25,495 nucleotides of DNA, taken from an uncultured Clostridia bacterium (GTDB lineage Bacteria > Bacillota > Clostridia > TANB77 > CAG-508). Of the stretch, positions 6,773 through 14,582 are shown one piece after another. A program made the position numbers and the translations under genes. The stretch is from contig CAKOVK010000023.1 in NCBI GenBank assembly GCA_934121925.1, forward strand, positions 1 through 25,495, read 5' to 3'. The notes below the pieces were generated by a model. That model saw only the letters and a list, made by a program, of their open reading frames with translations, ran no database searches and was not told the origin of the DNA. Each line of letters starts with the position of its first letter. Position 1 is the stretch's first letter.

Positions 6773-8642
6773 TCATTTGATCTTATATTTTAGTATGATA
6801 TTATAGATATTTTCGACGTCTATCTTATACATTTTTTCTAGTTCTTCTACGCTTCCTTGTTTTACAAAGCAATTGCTATATCCAAATCTTTCTACTTTTA
6901 CATTTTCTAATTTGCTATTATTTATCGCTTCCATAACAGAATTTCCGAAGACCTCCTTCTATTAGTCCATCTTCTATTGTTGCAACATTTTTAGTTTTCT
7001 CTATTGATTTTAATATCGTTTCTTTATCTAATGGCTTTAGGAATCTTGCATTTATTATTTCTGCATCAATATTATCTTTTTTTAGCAACTCTGACACTTT
7101 TCTTGCTTTTTCTACCATTTTGCCTATAGCTATAATTGTTAGATTTTTTCCTTCTTTTATTATTTCTGATTTTCCAAGTTCGATATTAGTATGTTGTTCA
7201 AATTTATTTAAACTTTCTCCTCCTCTTGGATACCTAATAATTACTGGCTTATTTAAGTTTACTGCAAATTCTAACATTTGTTCTAATTCCTTAAAATCTT
7301 TTGGTGCCATTACAATTAAATTTGGTATTGAATTCAAAAAGCATAAATCAAATAATCCTTGATGTGTTTCTCCATCTGCCCCAACTATTCCTGCTCTATC
7401 AACACATATTGTTACTGGTATTTGTTCTAGTGCAACATCATGAATAAGTTGATCATAGCCTCTTTGTAAAAAAGATGAGTACACTGCAAATACAGGTTTA
7501 AGTCCAGCAATAGCCATTCCCGCAATCATTCCTACTGCATGTTGTTCTGCAATTCCCACATCAAAAAACCTGCCCGGAAATTTATTTGCAAATTCTTTTA
7601 AACCTGTTCCATCTTTCATTGCTGCAGTAACAGCCACTATTTTATTATCTTTTGAAGCCAGTTCAACTAACTTATCTCCAAACACTTTTGAATAGTCTAC
7701 TTTCGGCTTTGATATTAGTTCTCCAGTTTTCAAGTCAAAACTAGAAATGCCATGAAATTTATCTGGTGTTTCTTCTGCAAATTTATATCCTTTTCCCTTT
7801 TTAGTCATTACATGTATTAAAATAGGTCCTTCTAAATGCTTACTTTGTTCTAATATGTTTTCTAGTTCTTCTATATCGTGTCCATCTACAGGTCCTAAAT
7901 ATGTAAAGCCTATATCTTCAAAATACATATTAGGAATAACCATTTGTTTTATGCCTCTTTTTATATTATGAGTTAATGAAACAATAGGTTTTCCTATTAA
8001 AGGCACTTTATTAAAGAATCTTTTTATACAATTGTTTGATTTTTTATACATTTTTTTTACTCTAATTTTGGTAAGTAATGCCGGTATTCCTCCAACATTT
8101 TTGGATATGCTCATTTCATTATCATTTAATATTACAGTAATATTAGAATTGCTGCTTCCTGCATCATTTAAAGCTTCCATAGCCATTCCGCCAGTCAATG
8201 AGCCATCTCCTATTACAGCAATTACATGGTCATTTTTGTTTTCTAAAGCATTTGCCCTTGCCATTCCTAATGCTACTGATATTGATGTACTACTATGTCC
8301 TGTATCAAAACTATCATACTCAGATTCCGATATTTTAGGGAAACCTGATAATCCTTCAAACTTTCTTAAGGTTTTCATTTGTTCTTTTCTTCCTGTTAAT
8401 ATTTTATGAACATAACTTTGATGTCCTACATCCCATATTATTTTATCTTGTGGCAAATTAAAAACACTATGTAATGCTATCGTAAGTTCTACAACCCCTA
8501 AATTAGAAGCCAAATGTCCCCCATTTTTAGAGACTATTTCTAATATATATTCTCTTATTTCCTTTGCTAATTCTTCTTTTTCTACTAAATTCAATTTTTT
8601 TAAGTCATCTGGTTTATTAACTCTGTCTAAAATTTTATCCAT
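6773..8642 (-). CDS. dxs: 1-deoxy-D-xylulose-5-phosphate synthase, full length only with a +1 frameshift
   Basis: Dxs condenses pyruvate with glyceraldehyde 3-phosphate using thiamine diphosphate, the entry step of the MEP isoprenoid pathway. Visible are GDGSLTGG with the following LNDN (metal and cofactor site, about residues 145-175), DTGHSS near 114, and the transketolase Glu in VGIAEQHAVG near 366. The zero frame stops after IEGG-LRKFCYGSDK at 6918, which is about 50 residues short of the family. One base skipped at the CGG codon (6945-6947) gives IEGG-LGNSVMEAI and then SVEELEKMY, the ordinary Dxs C-terminus, ending with TGA at 6773-6775. The restored protein is 622 residues, the usual length. 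The start may be the ATG at 8642 or the TTG at 8645; AAGGA is spaced better for the TTG. Promoter at 8674-8702. Confidence 0.93.
6944..6950 (-). other. +1 recoding site CUU CGG A in dxs
   Basis: The minus strand reads GAA GGA GGT CTT CGG AAA TTC. In frame this gives Arg and a stop eight codons after the CGG; skipping one base gives Leu-Gly-Asn-Ser-Val, the conserved Dxs sequence. CGG is at 6945-6947. An AGGAGG motif, anti-Shine-Dalgarno complementary, ends one base before CTT, as near the prfB frameshift site, although here it also encodes the conserved EGG. Confidence 0.85.
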
Positions 8643-8673
8643 CAATTAATCATTCCTTATTTATTTTTATAGA

Positions 8674-8702
8674 ATTGTATCATTTTATTTTAGTTTTATC
8701 AA
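8674..8702 (-). promoter_or_regulatory. Promoter of dxs
   Basis: TTGATA (8697-8702), a 17-base spacer and TACAAT (8674-8679) on the minus strand, about 30 bases before the start codon. Confidence 0.8.
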
Positions 8703-8741
8703 CTATTGGTCTAAATATATTTTTCTGCATACCTTATACCT

Positions 8742-8856
8742 CTCGAAGTGGAATCGCCAAGCCGCGTCGGAAAAATAGTCCACTGGACTATTTTTGCCTG
8801 CGTTTCGGCTGGCTCCTGACCAGCTCGAAACTTGGCACCCTCCTTTTCGATTCCAC
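8742..8856. repeat. Isolated structured element with terminal inverted repeats, between tRNA-Phe and dxs
   Basis: GTGGAATCG (8748-8756) and CGATTCCAC (8848-8856) are exact inverted copies. Inside them CCAAG (8757-8761) pairs with CTTGG (8831-8835), enclosing two further hairpins: a 12-pair palindrome at 8771-8795 and GTTTCG-GCTGG/CCAGC-T-CGAAAC at 8802-8830. The block is clearly more GC-rich than its surroundings. Fifteen bases at its left edge (8742-8756) are identical to 8903-8917, the 3' half of tRNA-Phe. It lies between the tRNA terminator and the dxs promoter, so it belongs to neither gene. Confidence 0.75.
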
Positions 8857-8862
8857 AATTTC

Positions 8863-8892
8863 AAAAAAAATTAGCACAGCTTTCGCTGTGCT
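8863..8892 (-). terminator. Terminator of the tRNA operon
   Basis: On the minus strand AGCACAGC-GAAA-GCTGTGCT is a perfect hairpin followed by AA and eight T. It begins five bases after the CCA end of tRNA-Phe. Confidence 0.92.
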
Positions 8893-8896
8893 TTTG

Positions 8897-8972
8897 TGGT
8901 GGCTCGAAGTGGAATCGAACCACTGACACGGGGATTTTCAGTCCCCTGCTCTACCAACTGAGCTATCGAGCC
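8897..8972 (-). tRNA. tRNA-Phe (GAA), CCA encoded
   Basis: The minus strand starts GGCTCGA and ends TCGAGCC-A-CCA, with anticodon loop CTGAAAA between GGGGA and TCCCC. Length is 76 including CCA. It is the last tRNA of a Val-Asp-Phe operon. Confidence 0.97.
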
Positions 8973-8991
8973 AATTATATAAATAAAAAAA

Positions 8992-9068
8992 TGGCGACCC
9001 GGATCGGGCTCGAACCGACGACCTCTAGCGTGACAGGCTAGCGTTCTAACCAACTGAACTACCGGGCC
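8992..9068 (-). tRNA. tRNA-Asp (GTC), CCA encoded
   Basis: Acceptor GGCCCGG pairs with CCGGGTC (one G-U), discriminator G, then CCA. The anticodon loop is CTGTCAC between CTAGC and GCTAG, giving GTC for Asp. Confidence 0.97.
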
Positions 9069-9075
9069 AAAAAAA

Positions 9076-9151
9076 TGGTGGGCGCAATAGGGCTCGAACC
9101 TATGACCTCCTGCTTGTAAGGCAGATGCTCTACCAGCTGAGCTATGCGCCC
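9076..9151 (-). tRNA. tRNA-Val (TAC), CCA encoded
   Basis: Acceptor GGGCGCA pairs with TGCGCCC, discriminator A, then CCA. The anticodon loop is CTTACAA between CTGC and GCAG, giving TAC for Val. It is the first gene of the tRNA operon. Confidence 0.97.
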
Positions 9152-9170
9152 ATTTCTTAGGACGAAAATA

Positions 9171-9199
9171 AGTATACTAGATTTTAATTAATCTGTCAA
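9171..9199 (-). promoter_or_regulatory. Promoter of the tRNA Val-Asp-Phe operon
   Basis: Consensus TTGACA (9194-9199), a 17-base spacer and TATACT (9171-9176) on the minus strand, 20 bases before the tRNA-Val 5' end. Confidence 0.88.
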
Positions 9200-9264
9200 T
9201 AGTAATTTTAAAATTTTTTTAATTTTTTGAATTAGTAATTTTTTAACATCTTAATAATAAGTTG

Positions 9265-9299
9265 TGATGGAAAAAGGGGCCTGTCCCTTTTTTCCATCA
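9265..9299 (-). terminator. Terminator after the cyclophilin gene
   Basis: TGATGGAAAAAGGG and CCCTTTTTTCCATCA form a long stem with a six-base loop, starting four bases beyond the stop codon. A and T runs in the arms allow it to work in both directions. Confidence 0.75.
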
Positions 9300-9303
9300 A
9301 ATC

Positions 9304-10050
9304 TTAGTATGATATTCCATATAATTTTTGCATAATAAAGCTATTTACATCAAAAGTGTCATGTGTTTCTGGTTCTCCATAATTAACACCTAAAGTATCT
9401 ACTGTCATTGATTTTATTACTGGTGGATTTACTGGCTTTGTTGTTTCTGTAGTTTCTCCACTATTTTCATCTGTTTCAACAGTAGTTTCTAACTTAGTTA
9501 TTTCATCAACTATTTCCATTCCCTCTGTTACTTTTCCAAAAGCTGTATAGTAACCATCTAATGCACTCTCATCTTGTGCCATTATGAAAAATTGTGCATA
9601 TCCTGAGTTATATCCTTCTTTAGTTAATTTAGGGTCAATAGATGAATAATATGTATAATCCATTCTTGCTAGTCCTACTGTTCCTCTTTCAAATTTTAGC
9701 TCATTATCATAATCATTAGCAGTGAATTCTCCATTTATGCTTAGCTCTGTTGTTCCTGTTCCATCTCCTGCTTTATCTCCACCTTGTATTAAACTTTCTT
9801 CTACTCTGTGGAATGTCAATCCATTATAATACCCCTCATTAATTAGCTTTATAAAGTTTTTTACTGTGTTTGGAGCTTCGTCTGGGTAAAGTTCCATTTT
9901 TATTGTTCCATATCCTTTTATTTCCATTGATACTATTGGTCTCTCTACTTTATAATTTGCTTTTTGATAATATCCATATGCTAAAAATCCTCCTAAAATC
10001 AATACAAATATCAATGCAATAATGCTTAATGCTAATTTTTTGTTTTTCAT
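9304..10050 (-). CDS. Membrane-anchored cyclophilin-type peptidyl-prolyl isomerase
   Basis: Cyclophilins catalyse cis-trans isomerisation of Xaa-Pro bonds. Residues 1-27 are a Lys-start signal anchor with one hydrophobic helix and no lipobox Cys, so the enzyme should face outside, tethered to the membrane. The domain shows APNTVKNFIKL, TFHRV (79-83, catalytic Arg), LIQGGD (87-92), GTVGLAR (123-129) and NSGYAQFFI (148-156). There is an insertion with SSIDPKLTKEG between the last two and a Thr-rich linker near residue 190, giving 248 residues. It starts 21 bases after the pilin-like gene and closes the radA-disA operon. A role in folding exported proteins is inferred from the anchor. The isomerase assignment is secure by motif. 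Confidence 0.92.
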   Translation of the reverse strand: MKNKKLALSIIALIFVLILGGFLAYGYYQKANYKVERPIVSMEIKGYGTIKMELYPDEAPNTVKNFIKLINEGYYNGLTFHRVEESLIQGGDKAGDGTGTTELSINGEFTANDYDNELKFERGTVGLARMDYTYYSSIDPKLTKEGYNSGYAQFFIMAQDESALDGYYTAFGKVTEGMEIVDEITKLETTVETDENSGETTETTKPVNPPVIKSMTVDTLGVNYGEPETHDTFDVNSFIMQKLYGISY

Positions 10051-10071
10051 TTTCCTCTTCCTTTCCCTTAT

Positions 10072-11163
10072 CTATTCATTTATCTCTTTTAGTGTTTGTA
10101 AGTCACTATTTAATAGTTCTATCATATTTAATCCTGCTTGTCTACTTGTTTCTACCCATATTCCTGTAAGTTCTGTATCATTGTCTGTGAATTTGCTATG
10201 TGTAGTCCAACCATCTCCAATATATGTTTCGTCTGTTGTTATTTTAGAATTTCCTTTTACAAATTTTATTTTATTATTAGAATCATAAACAAATCTTGGT
10301 ATCCATAAGTAAGTTGTTCCATTTTTTTCTGCATAAGCCCAAAAGTTAGAGTCTGCTCCATAGTCATAGGTTTCCAGATCTATGTTTGTTTTAGGTTTAT
10401 TAGTTAAAGTAATTACTATTGTCTTTTGTAATGTACTTTCCGTGTCTGTATTGTCTTGTAATTTAAATGTATAATTTCCTGTTTTTGATATATTTGCAGT
10501 ATATGTTTTTTCTTTTTCTGTATAATTAGTTATTGTTTGCCAGTTTGTAGTGTTTCCTAATAAATCTGTTTCTGCAAAACTTAAAGTTCCATTATTTATA
10601 CTTATGTTGCTAACTGACACTGTTGCATTTAATCCACTTATTGATAAATCCAATCCAAATGCTATATTTCTTGTTATTGCCTCACCGTAGACTAAAGCTT
10701 GTCCATTTGGTAGTTTATATTGCGTATAATATTTCTTTCCTTCATATTCTACACCATTTACACTTATTACTTCTCTTGTTTCAAAATTAACTAAAATATC
10801 ATCATCTATATTATCTATGTCTAATTGCTGTTTTAAATTTTCGCTTGAAATATATTTATATTTGTTCTTATATTCATCGGTATTTTCTTGTGTTTCTCCA
10901 TTTAAATATGCTCGGCTTATTATATTTTTTTTAGTTTCATCTGTTGTAATTTCTTCTCCTATATTTTCTATATTGTTTTCTTCTACTAATTCATCCACTT
11001 TTGTTTGTATTAATTGCATTTGTGCAATAAATTTTGCAACTTGCGTATTTTTATATGTATTTATACCTGAATATGCAGCTGCCGAAACTAATATCAGCAT
11101 TAGTATAACCGTTATTATTAATGCTACTAAAGTAATACCTTTATTATTCTTTAACTCTATCAA
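10072..11163 (-). CDS. Pilin-like (type IV prepilin-type N-terminus) surface protein
   Basis: The N-terminus KNNKG-ITLVALIITVILMLILVSAAAY is a prepilin peptidase site, with cleavage after Gly9 followed by the hydrophobic assembly helix. The +5 residue is Ala, not the Glu of classical pilins, as in many clostridial pilin-like proteins. Residues 165-250 are Thr- and Asn-rich and look like an Ig-like beta domain. The C-terminal part has YLWIPRFVY, KFVKG and TGIWVE, a pattern I recall from other gut Clostridia surface proteins. The start is TTG at 11163 with AGAGGTG in front, 11 bases after the disA stop codon. Length is 363 residues. Why a pilin-like gene sits inside a radA-disA operon is unclear. 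Function beyond surface location is not known. Confidence 0.8.
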   Translation of the reverse strand: MIELKNNKGITLVALIITVILMLILVSAAAYSGINTYKNTQVAKFIAQMQLIQTKVDELVEENNIENIGEEITTDETKKNIISRAYLNGETQENTDEYKNKYKYISSENLKQQLDIDNIDDDILVNFETREVISVNGVEYEGKKYYTQYKLPNGQALVYGEAITRNIAFGLDLSISGLNATVSVSNISINNGTLSFAETDLLGNTTNWQTITNYTEKEKTYTANISKTGNYTFKLQDNTDTESTLQKTIVITLTNKPKTNIDLETYDYGADSNFWAYAEKNGTTYLWIPRFVYDSNNKIKFVKGNSKITTDETYIGDGWTTHSKFTDNDTELTGIWVETSRQAGLNMIELLNSDLQTLKEINE

Positions 11164-11174
11164 AATTACACCTC

Positions 11175-12258
11175 TTAAACCATTAAATTATCAAACATAA
11201 ATTGTTCTTGCATTCTTCTTAAAGATTGTTTTATAGTTCTAGCTCTTACCTCACCAATTCCTTCAACCTCATCTAATTTATCTACATCAGCAAGTAATAT
11301 ATGTTGGAATGACTTAAATGTTTTTACTAAATTTGTAACAATGTTGCTTGGCATTCTAGGAATTTTATTTAATATTCTATATCCTCTTGGATATACAGCA
11401 ACTTCTTCATAATTGTCAAACTGTTCATACCCTAAAGCCTTTGCTATTGTATCTGATTTTATAAATTCTTCTTGTGAAATATTTTTTATATTTTCTAAAA
11501 TTTTCTCTGCAACTAATCTCCTACTTGGAGCTATATAATCTTTAACTATAAGTAATTCTTCTTGTGGTAGATCTTCTATTAATTCTTCTAGTTGCATTTT
11601 AACTAGAATACCATCTTCTCCGAAGTTCATATATAGAACGTTTTACTTGTTCTGCAACTCTCATTACCATTTCTGCTCTTTGCAAGCAAGTAATAACATT
11701 ATCTAATGTTACAATATCGTTAAATTCATATTCATTAAGTACTTTAAGTTTTGAATCAAATACTCTTTTGTAATTTTCTAAAGTTTGCAATGCTTGGTTT
11801 GCTTTAGAAATTATTTTACTTGTATCTTCTATTGTATATCTAAAGTCTCCTTTAAATACTGTTATTATATTTCTCCTTTGAGAAATACTAATTACTAATT
11901 CTCCTGTTTGCTTTGCTGTACGTTCTGCAGTTCTATGCCTTGTTCCTGTTTCCTCTGTTGTTATTTTAGAAGATGGTATTATTTGAGTATTAGCAAGTAA
12001 TATTCTTTTTAGGTCTTTGCTTAGAATAATTGCTCCATCCATTTTTGCAAGTTCGTATAATCTTGCAGGTGTATATTCTTCATCTATTTTGAAACCACCA
12101 TCTGAAATGTCCATTATTTCTTTTGAATCACCTATTATTATTAATGCACCAGTTTTTGCTTTTAGTATATTGTCTAGCCCTTCTCTAAATTTTGTTCCTG
12201 GAGCTATTATCTTTAATATATTTACTAATATATCCTCTTTTTTTACTGTTTCTGCCAC
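11175..12258 (-). CDS. disA: DNA integrity scanning diadenylate cyclase, full length only with a +1 frameshift
   Basis: DisA makes c-di-AMP from two ATP and scans DNA for branched structures. The cyclase domain shows MDGAIILS (DGA at 74-76) and GTRHRTAER (105-113), the two diagnostic ATP-binding motifs. A helical linker follows, and the C-terminal helix-hairpin-helix region has VEGIGEVRARTI. In zero frame the gene stops after YEL-RRRWYSS. Skipping one base at the CGG codon (11620-11622) gives YEL-GEDGILVKMQLEEL, the normal DisA linker, and a 360-residue protein of usual length. An isolated ATG exists in the second frame (11630) but it lies within the linker and has no good ribosome site. The start is GTG at 12258, 25 bases after radA, with GAGGG upstream. 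Without recoding the product would keep the cyclase and lose DNA sensing. Confidence 0.94.
11619..11625 (-). other. +1 recoding site CUU CGG A in disA
   Basis: The minus strand reads TAT GAA CTT CGG AGA AGA TGG. In frame this stops seven codons after CGG; skipping one base gives Glu-Leu-Gly-Glu-Asp-Gly, the conserved DisA linker. The heptamer CTTCGGA is identical to that in dxs. No Shine-Dalgarno-like motif precedes it. Confidence 0.87.
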
Positions 12259-12283
12259 TCTTCTACCCTCACTTGTTTTAAAT

Positions 12284-13645
12284 TTATTTTCTTAGTCCAA
12301 CTGCTCTCATTGCTTCTATAATATTTTGCACACCTATTATATCTAATTTATAATTATCTTTCAATAGTTTTTTATTGCTTTCAGGAATTATGCATTTTTT
12401 AAATCCAAGTTTTTCTGCTTCTTTTAGCCTTTTTTCTATTTGATTAACACTTCTTACTTCTCCTGTTAAGCCTACTTCTCCTATAGCAATTGTATCATTT
12501 GGTATAGGAACATTTTTAAAGCTTGAGCTTGCTGCAAGAATTATTCCTAAATCTAGTGCTGGTTCATTTATTTTTATTCCACCAACTATATTTAAGTAAA
12601 CATCTTGATTTCCAAGTGGTAATGAAGCTCTTTTTTCTAGTACAGCAATTAAAAGTGTCAGTCTGTTATAATCTATTCCGTTTGCAGTTCTTCTTGGCAT
12701 TCCAAATACACTTGTCGATGTTAATGCTTGAAGCTCTACAAGTATTGGTCTTGTTCCTTCAATGCTTGCTACAACAATTGATCCTGCAACATTTTCGTTT
12801 TTTTCTGATAATAGTATTGATGAAGGATTATTAATTTCGCACATTCCTATATCTTGCATTTCAAACATTCCTATTTCGTTTGTAGAACCAAATCTATTTT
12901 TTACACCTCTTAAAATTCTATATGCAAAGTATCGTTCTCCTTCTAAGTATAAAACAGTATCTACCATATGTTCCAAAACTCTTGGCCCAGCTATGTTTCC
13001 ATCTTTAGTAACATGTCCTATAATTATTGTTGTAATTTCTTCTTGCTTACACATTTTCATTATTCTAGAAGTAATTTCTCTTACTTGGCTAACACTTCCT
13101 GGTCCTGCTGTTATATCATCTGAATACATTGTTTGTATAGAATCTATTATTACAAGTTTTGGATTTGTTTTTAAAATTGCATCTTCTATTACATCTATGT
13201 CTGTTTCTCCTAGAAATACAATATCATCATTTTTTATATTTAATCTATCTGCTCTTAGTTTTATTTGATCTATTGATTCTTCCCCTGAAACGTATAGAAC
13301 TTGTCCTTCTCCTTTAATTTTATCGCAAATCTGCAAAATTAAAGTAGATTTTCCAATTCCGGGTTCACCACCAAGCAAAGTTAAAGAACCTTTTACAAGG
13401 CCTCCTCCTAGCACTCTATCTAGTTCTTCAAACCCTGTTTTAGTTCTTATAATATCTTGTTTTTTTACATCATTTAATTTTGTTGGTGTTGCTGTTTTTT
13501 TGTTAGATTGTTTTCCACCTGGTTTTAAATTAACCTTTTCCTCATAACAAGTATTCCATTCATTGCAAGCGGGACATTTTCCAAACCATTTTGAAGATTC
13601 ATTTCCGCAATTACTGCAAACAAAAACTGTGTTAGATTTAGCCAT
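12284..13645 (-). CDS. radA: DNA repair protein RadA
   Basis: RadA (Sms) is a hexameric RecA-like ATPase that promotes branch migration in recombinational repair. The 453 residues carry the N-terminal zinc finger CSNCG...CPAC (10-27), Walker A GGEPGIGKST (93-102), VIIDSIQT as Walker B, the RadA-specific KNRFG motif, and the C-terminal Lon-protease-like domain with GMPRRTANG and VNIVGGIKI. The ATG at 13645 follows AAGGAGAG directly; a TTG five codons earlier overlaps that ribosome site and is not credible. radA is the first gene of a run followed by disA 25 bases on, the order found in many Firmicutes, which couples repair to c-di-AMP signalling. No frame break or odd residue seen. Confidence 0.97.
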   Translation of the reverse strand: MAKSNTVFVCSNCGNESSKWFGKCPACNEWNTCYEEKVNLKPGGKQSNKKTATPTKLNDVKKQDIIRTKTGFEELDRVLGGGLVKGSLTLLGGEPGIGKSTLILQICDKIKGEGQVLYVSGEESIDQIKLRADRLNIKNDDIVFLGETDIDVIEDAILKTNPKLVIIDSIQTMYSDDITAGPGSVSQVREITSRIMKMCKQEEITTIIIGHVTKDGNIAGPRVLEHMVDTVLYLEGERYFAYRILRGVKNRFGSTNEIGMFEMQDIGMCEINNPSSILLSEKNENVAGSIVVASIEGTRPILVELQALTSTSVFGMPRRTANGIDYNRLTLLIAVLEKRASLPLGNQDVYLNIVGGIKINEPALDLGIILAASSSFKNVPIPNDTIAIGEVGLTGEVRSVNQIEKRLKEAEKLGFKKCIIPESNKKLLKDNYKLDIIGVQNIIEAMRAVGLRK

Positions 13646-13716
13646 CTTTCTCTCCTTCAATTAAAATATTCATCCTCTTCCCATTTTAATGGGTTATTTT
13701 GTATATATATTTTGTT

Positions 13717-14487
13717 CTATTTTATTTCTGTTCCGCCCCATTCTACTACTGTGAATCCTGTTCTTTGTTGTGTGCTTAATTTTTGCTCTTGTATTTGTAT
13801 TGATTCTTCTAATCCTTTAAATTCCATTACTATTCTTATTACTGTGTCTGGTTTTGGTGTTATTTCTAATGGCATGTTGTTATTTATTTCTTCTTCTGTT
13901 TGGAATCTTATAAAATTGTATTTATTACTTTCTAATTTTGGTAACCAATATACTATGAATTCTTCTGCTTCTCTTTCGTTTAATCCTAATATTTCTAATT
14001 TTTCTTCTAGGAATTTTATTGTGTCTTCTCCCTTTACAATAAATCCTTCTTTCATATTTGGTTCTACTGTGTTTATTCCTTCCCAATATAATGCATATAG
14101 GTTTCTTCCTGTTTTTAGGTCTTTTAAATCTCCATTTGGTTTTGCTAATACTCTCCATTCGTTTTCATATTTTGGATATGTGTGTGTTAGATTTTGTGGA
14201 TTTCCTACTTTTACTGTTACTTCTGTTTCGGCTTCTGGGTATAGGTAGATTATGGGTTTAGCATCAACTGCGCCGCCACTTAGTACAGGATCAAAACTTG
14301 TAGGTGAGTTGCCTTGTTGCTGATAATTTATTTGTTGATAGTTATTTTTACATTCATCTTCCTTTTTTATTATATTTGTATATACAAATGCACAAATTCC
14401 TAGTAGGATTACAATTGAAATTATTGCTATTATTGCTTTTTTATTGCTTATTTCTTTTTTTGTTTCTTTATTATTTTCTTCTTCCAT
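13717..14487 (-). CDS. Single-pass membrane protein of unknown function with a KPIIYLYPE motif
   Basis: I cannot name this family. The 256 residues begin with a charged Lys/Glu segment, then one transmembrane helix (about 19-40) leading to an extracytoplasmic part. That part has a Gln/Asn-rich linker, then AKPIIYLYPEAETEVTVKVG, THTYPKYENEWRVLAKPNGDL and YALYWEG. I recall this KPIIYLYP...YPKY...AKPxG pattern from many Clostridia surface proteins without known activity. A low-complexity EE-rich region and a WGGTEIK C-terminus follow. The start at 14487 has AAAGGAGAAAAT in front. The upstream gap holds one copy of the palindromic repeat pair described for 14501-14566. No promoter is clear, so it may be read through from the GH15 gene. 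Confidence 0.75.
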   Translation of the reverse strand: MEEENNKETKKEISNKKAIIAIISIVILLGICAFVYTNIIKKEDECKNNYQQINYQQQGNSPTSFDPVLSGGAVDAKPIIYLYPEAETEVTVKVGNPQNLTHTYPKYENEWRVLAKPNGDLKDLKTGRNLYALYWEGINTVEPNMKEGFIVKGEDTIKFLEEKLEILGLNEREAEEFIVYWLPKLESNKYNFIRFQTEEEINNNMPLEITPKPDTVIRIVMEFKGLEESIQIQEQKLSTQQRTGFTVVEWGGTEIK

Positions 14488-14500
14488 ATTTTCTCCTTTT

Positions 14501-14566
14501 GGGCGGACACAGGGCCCGCCCCTACATGTTTGTAATGTGTTTTTGGCGTATACAATACGCCCCTAT
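14501..14566. repeat. Composite palindromic repeat, copy 1
   Basis: Part A (14501-14525) GGGCGGACACAGGGCCCGCC followed by CCTAC is a near-palindrome; part B (about 14544-14566) reads GGCGTATACAATACGCC followed by CCTAT. The same two parts recur in the same order and orientation at 16525-16649, on the other side of the GH15 gene. These are small interspersed palindromes of the CCCCTAC-ending type seen in many genomes, with no coding capacity. Confidence 0.75.
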
Positions 14567-14582
14567 AAATTCCCATATTGTT

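Noticed and set aside
6918..8645. dxs as a pseudogene or simple truncation
   Set aside because: The missing C-terminus continues intact in the +1 frame with conserved residues and a proper stop, and the break is at CGG as in two other genes, so recoding explains it better than decay.
8832..9053. Protein-coding frames across the tRNA cluster
   Set aside because: They translate tRNA genes; the cloverleafs, promoter and terminator explain the region.
11175..11630. A separate gene for the C-terminal half of DisA
   Set aside because: The ATG at 11630 lies in the normal linker of DisA, overlaps the upstream frame and has no good ribosome site; with +1 shifting the two halves make one standard DisA.
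13925..14158. Arg/Lys-rich 77-residue frame inside the KPIIYLYPE gene
   Set aside because: It is a shifted reading of the real gene, has no ribosome site and an implausible composition.
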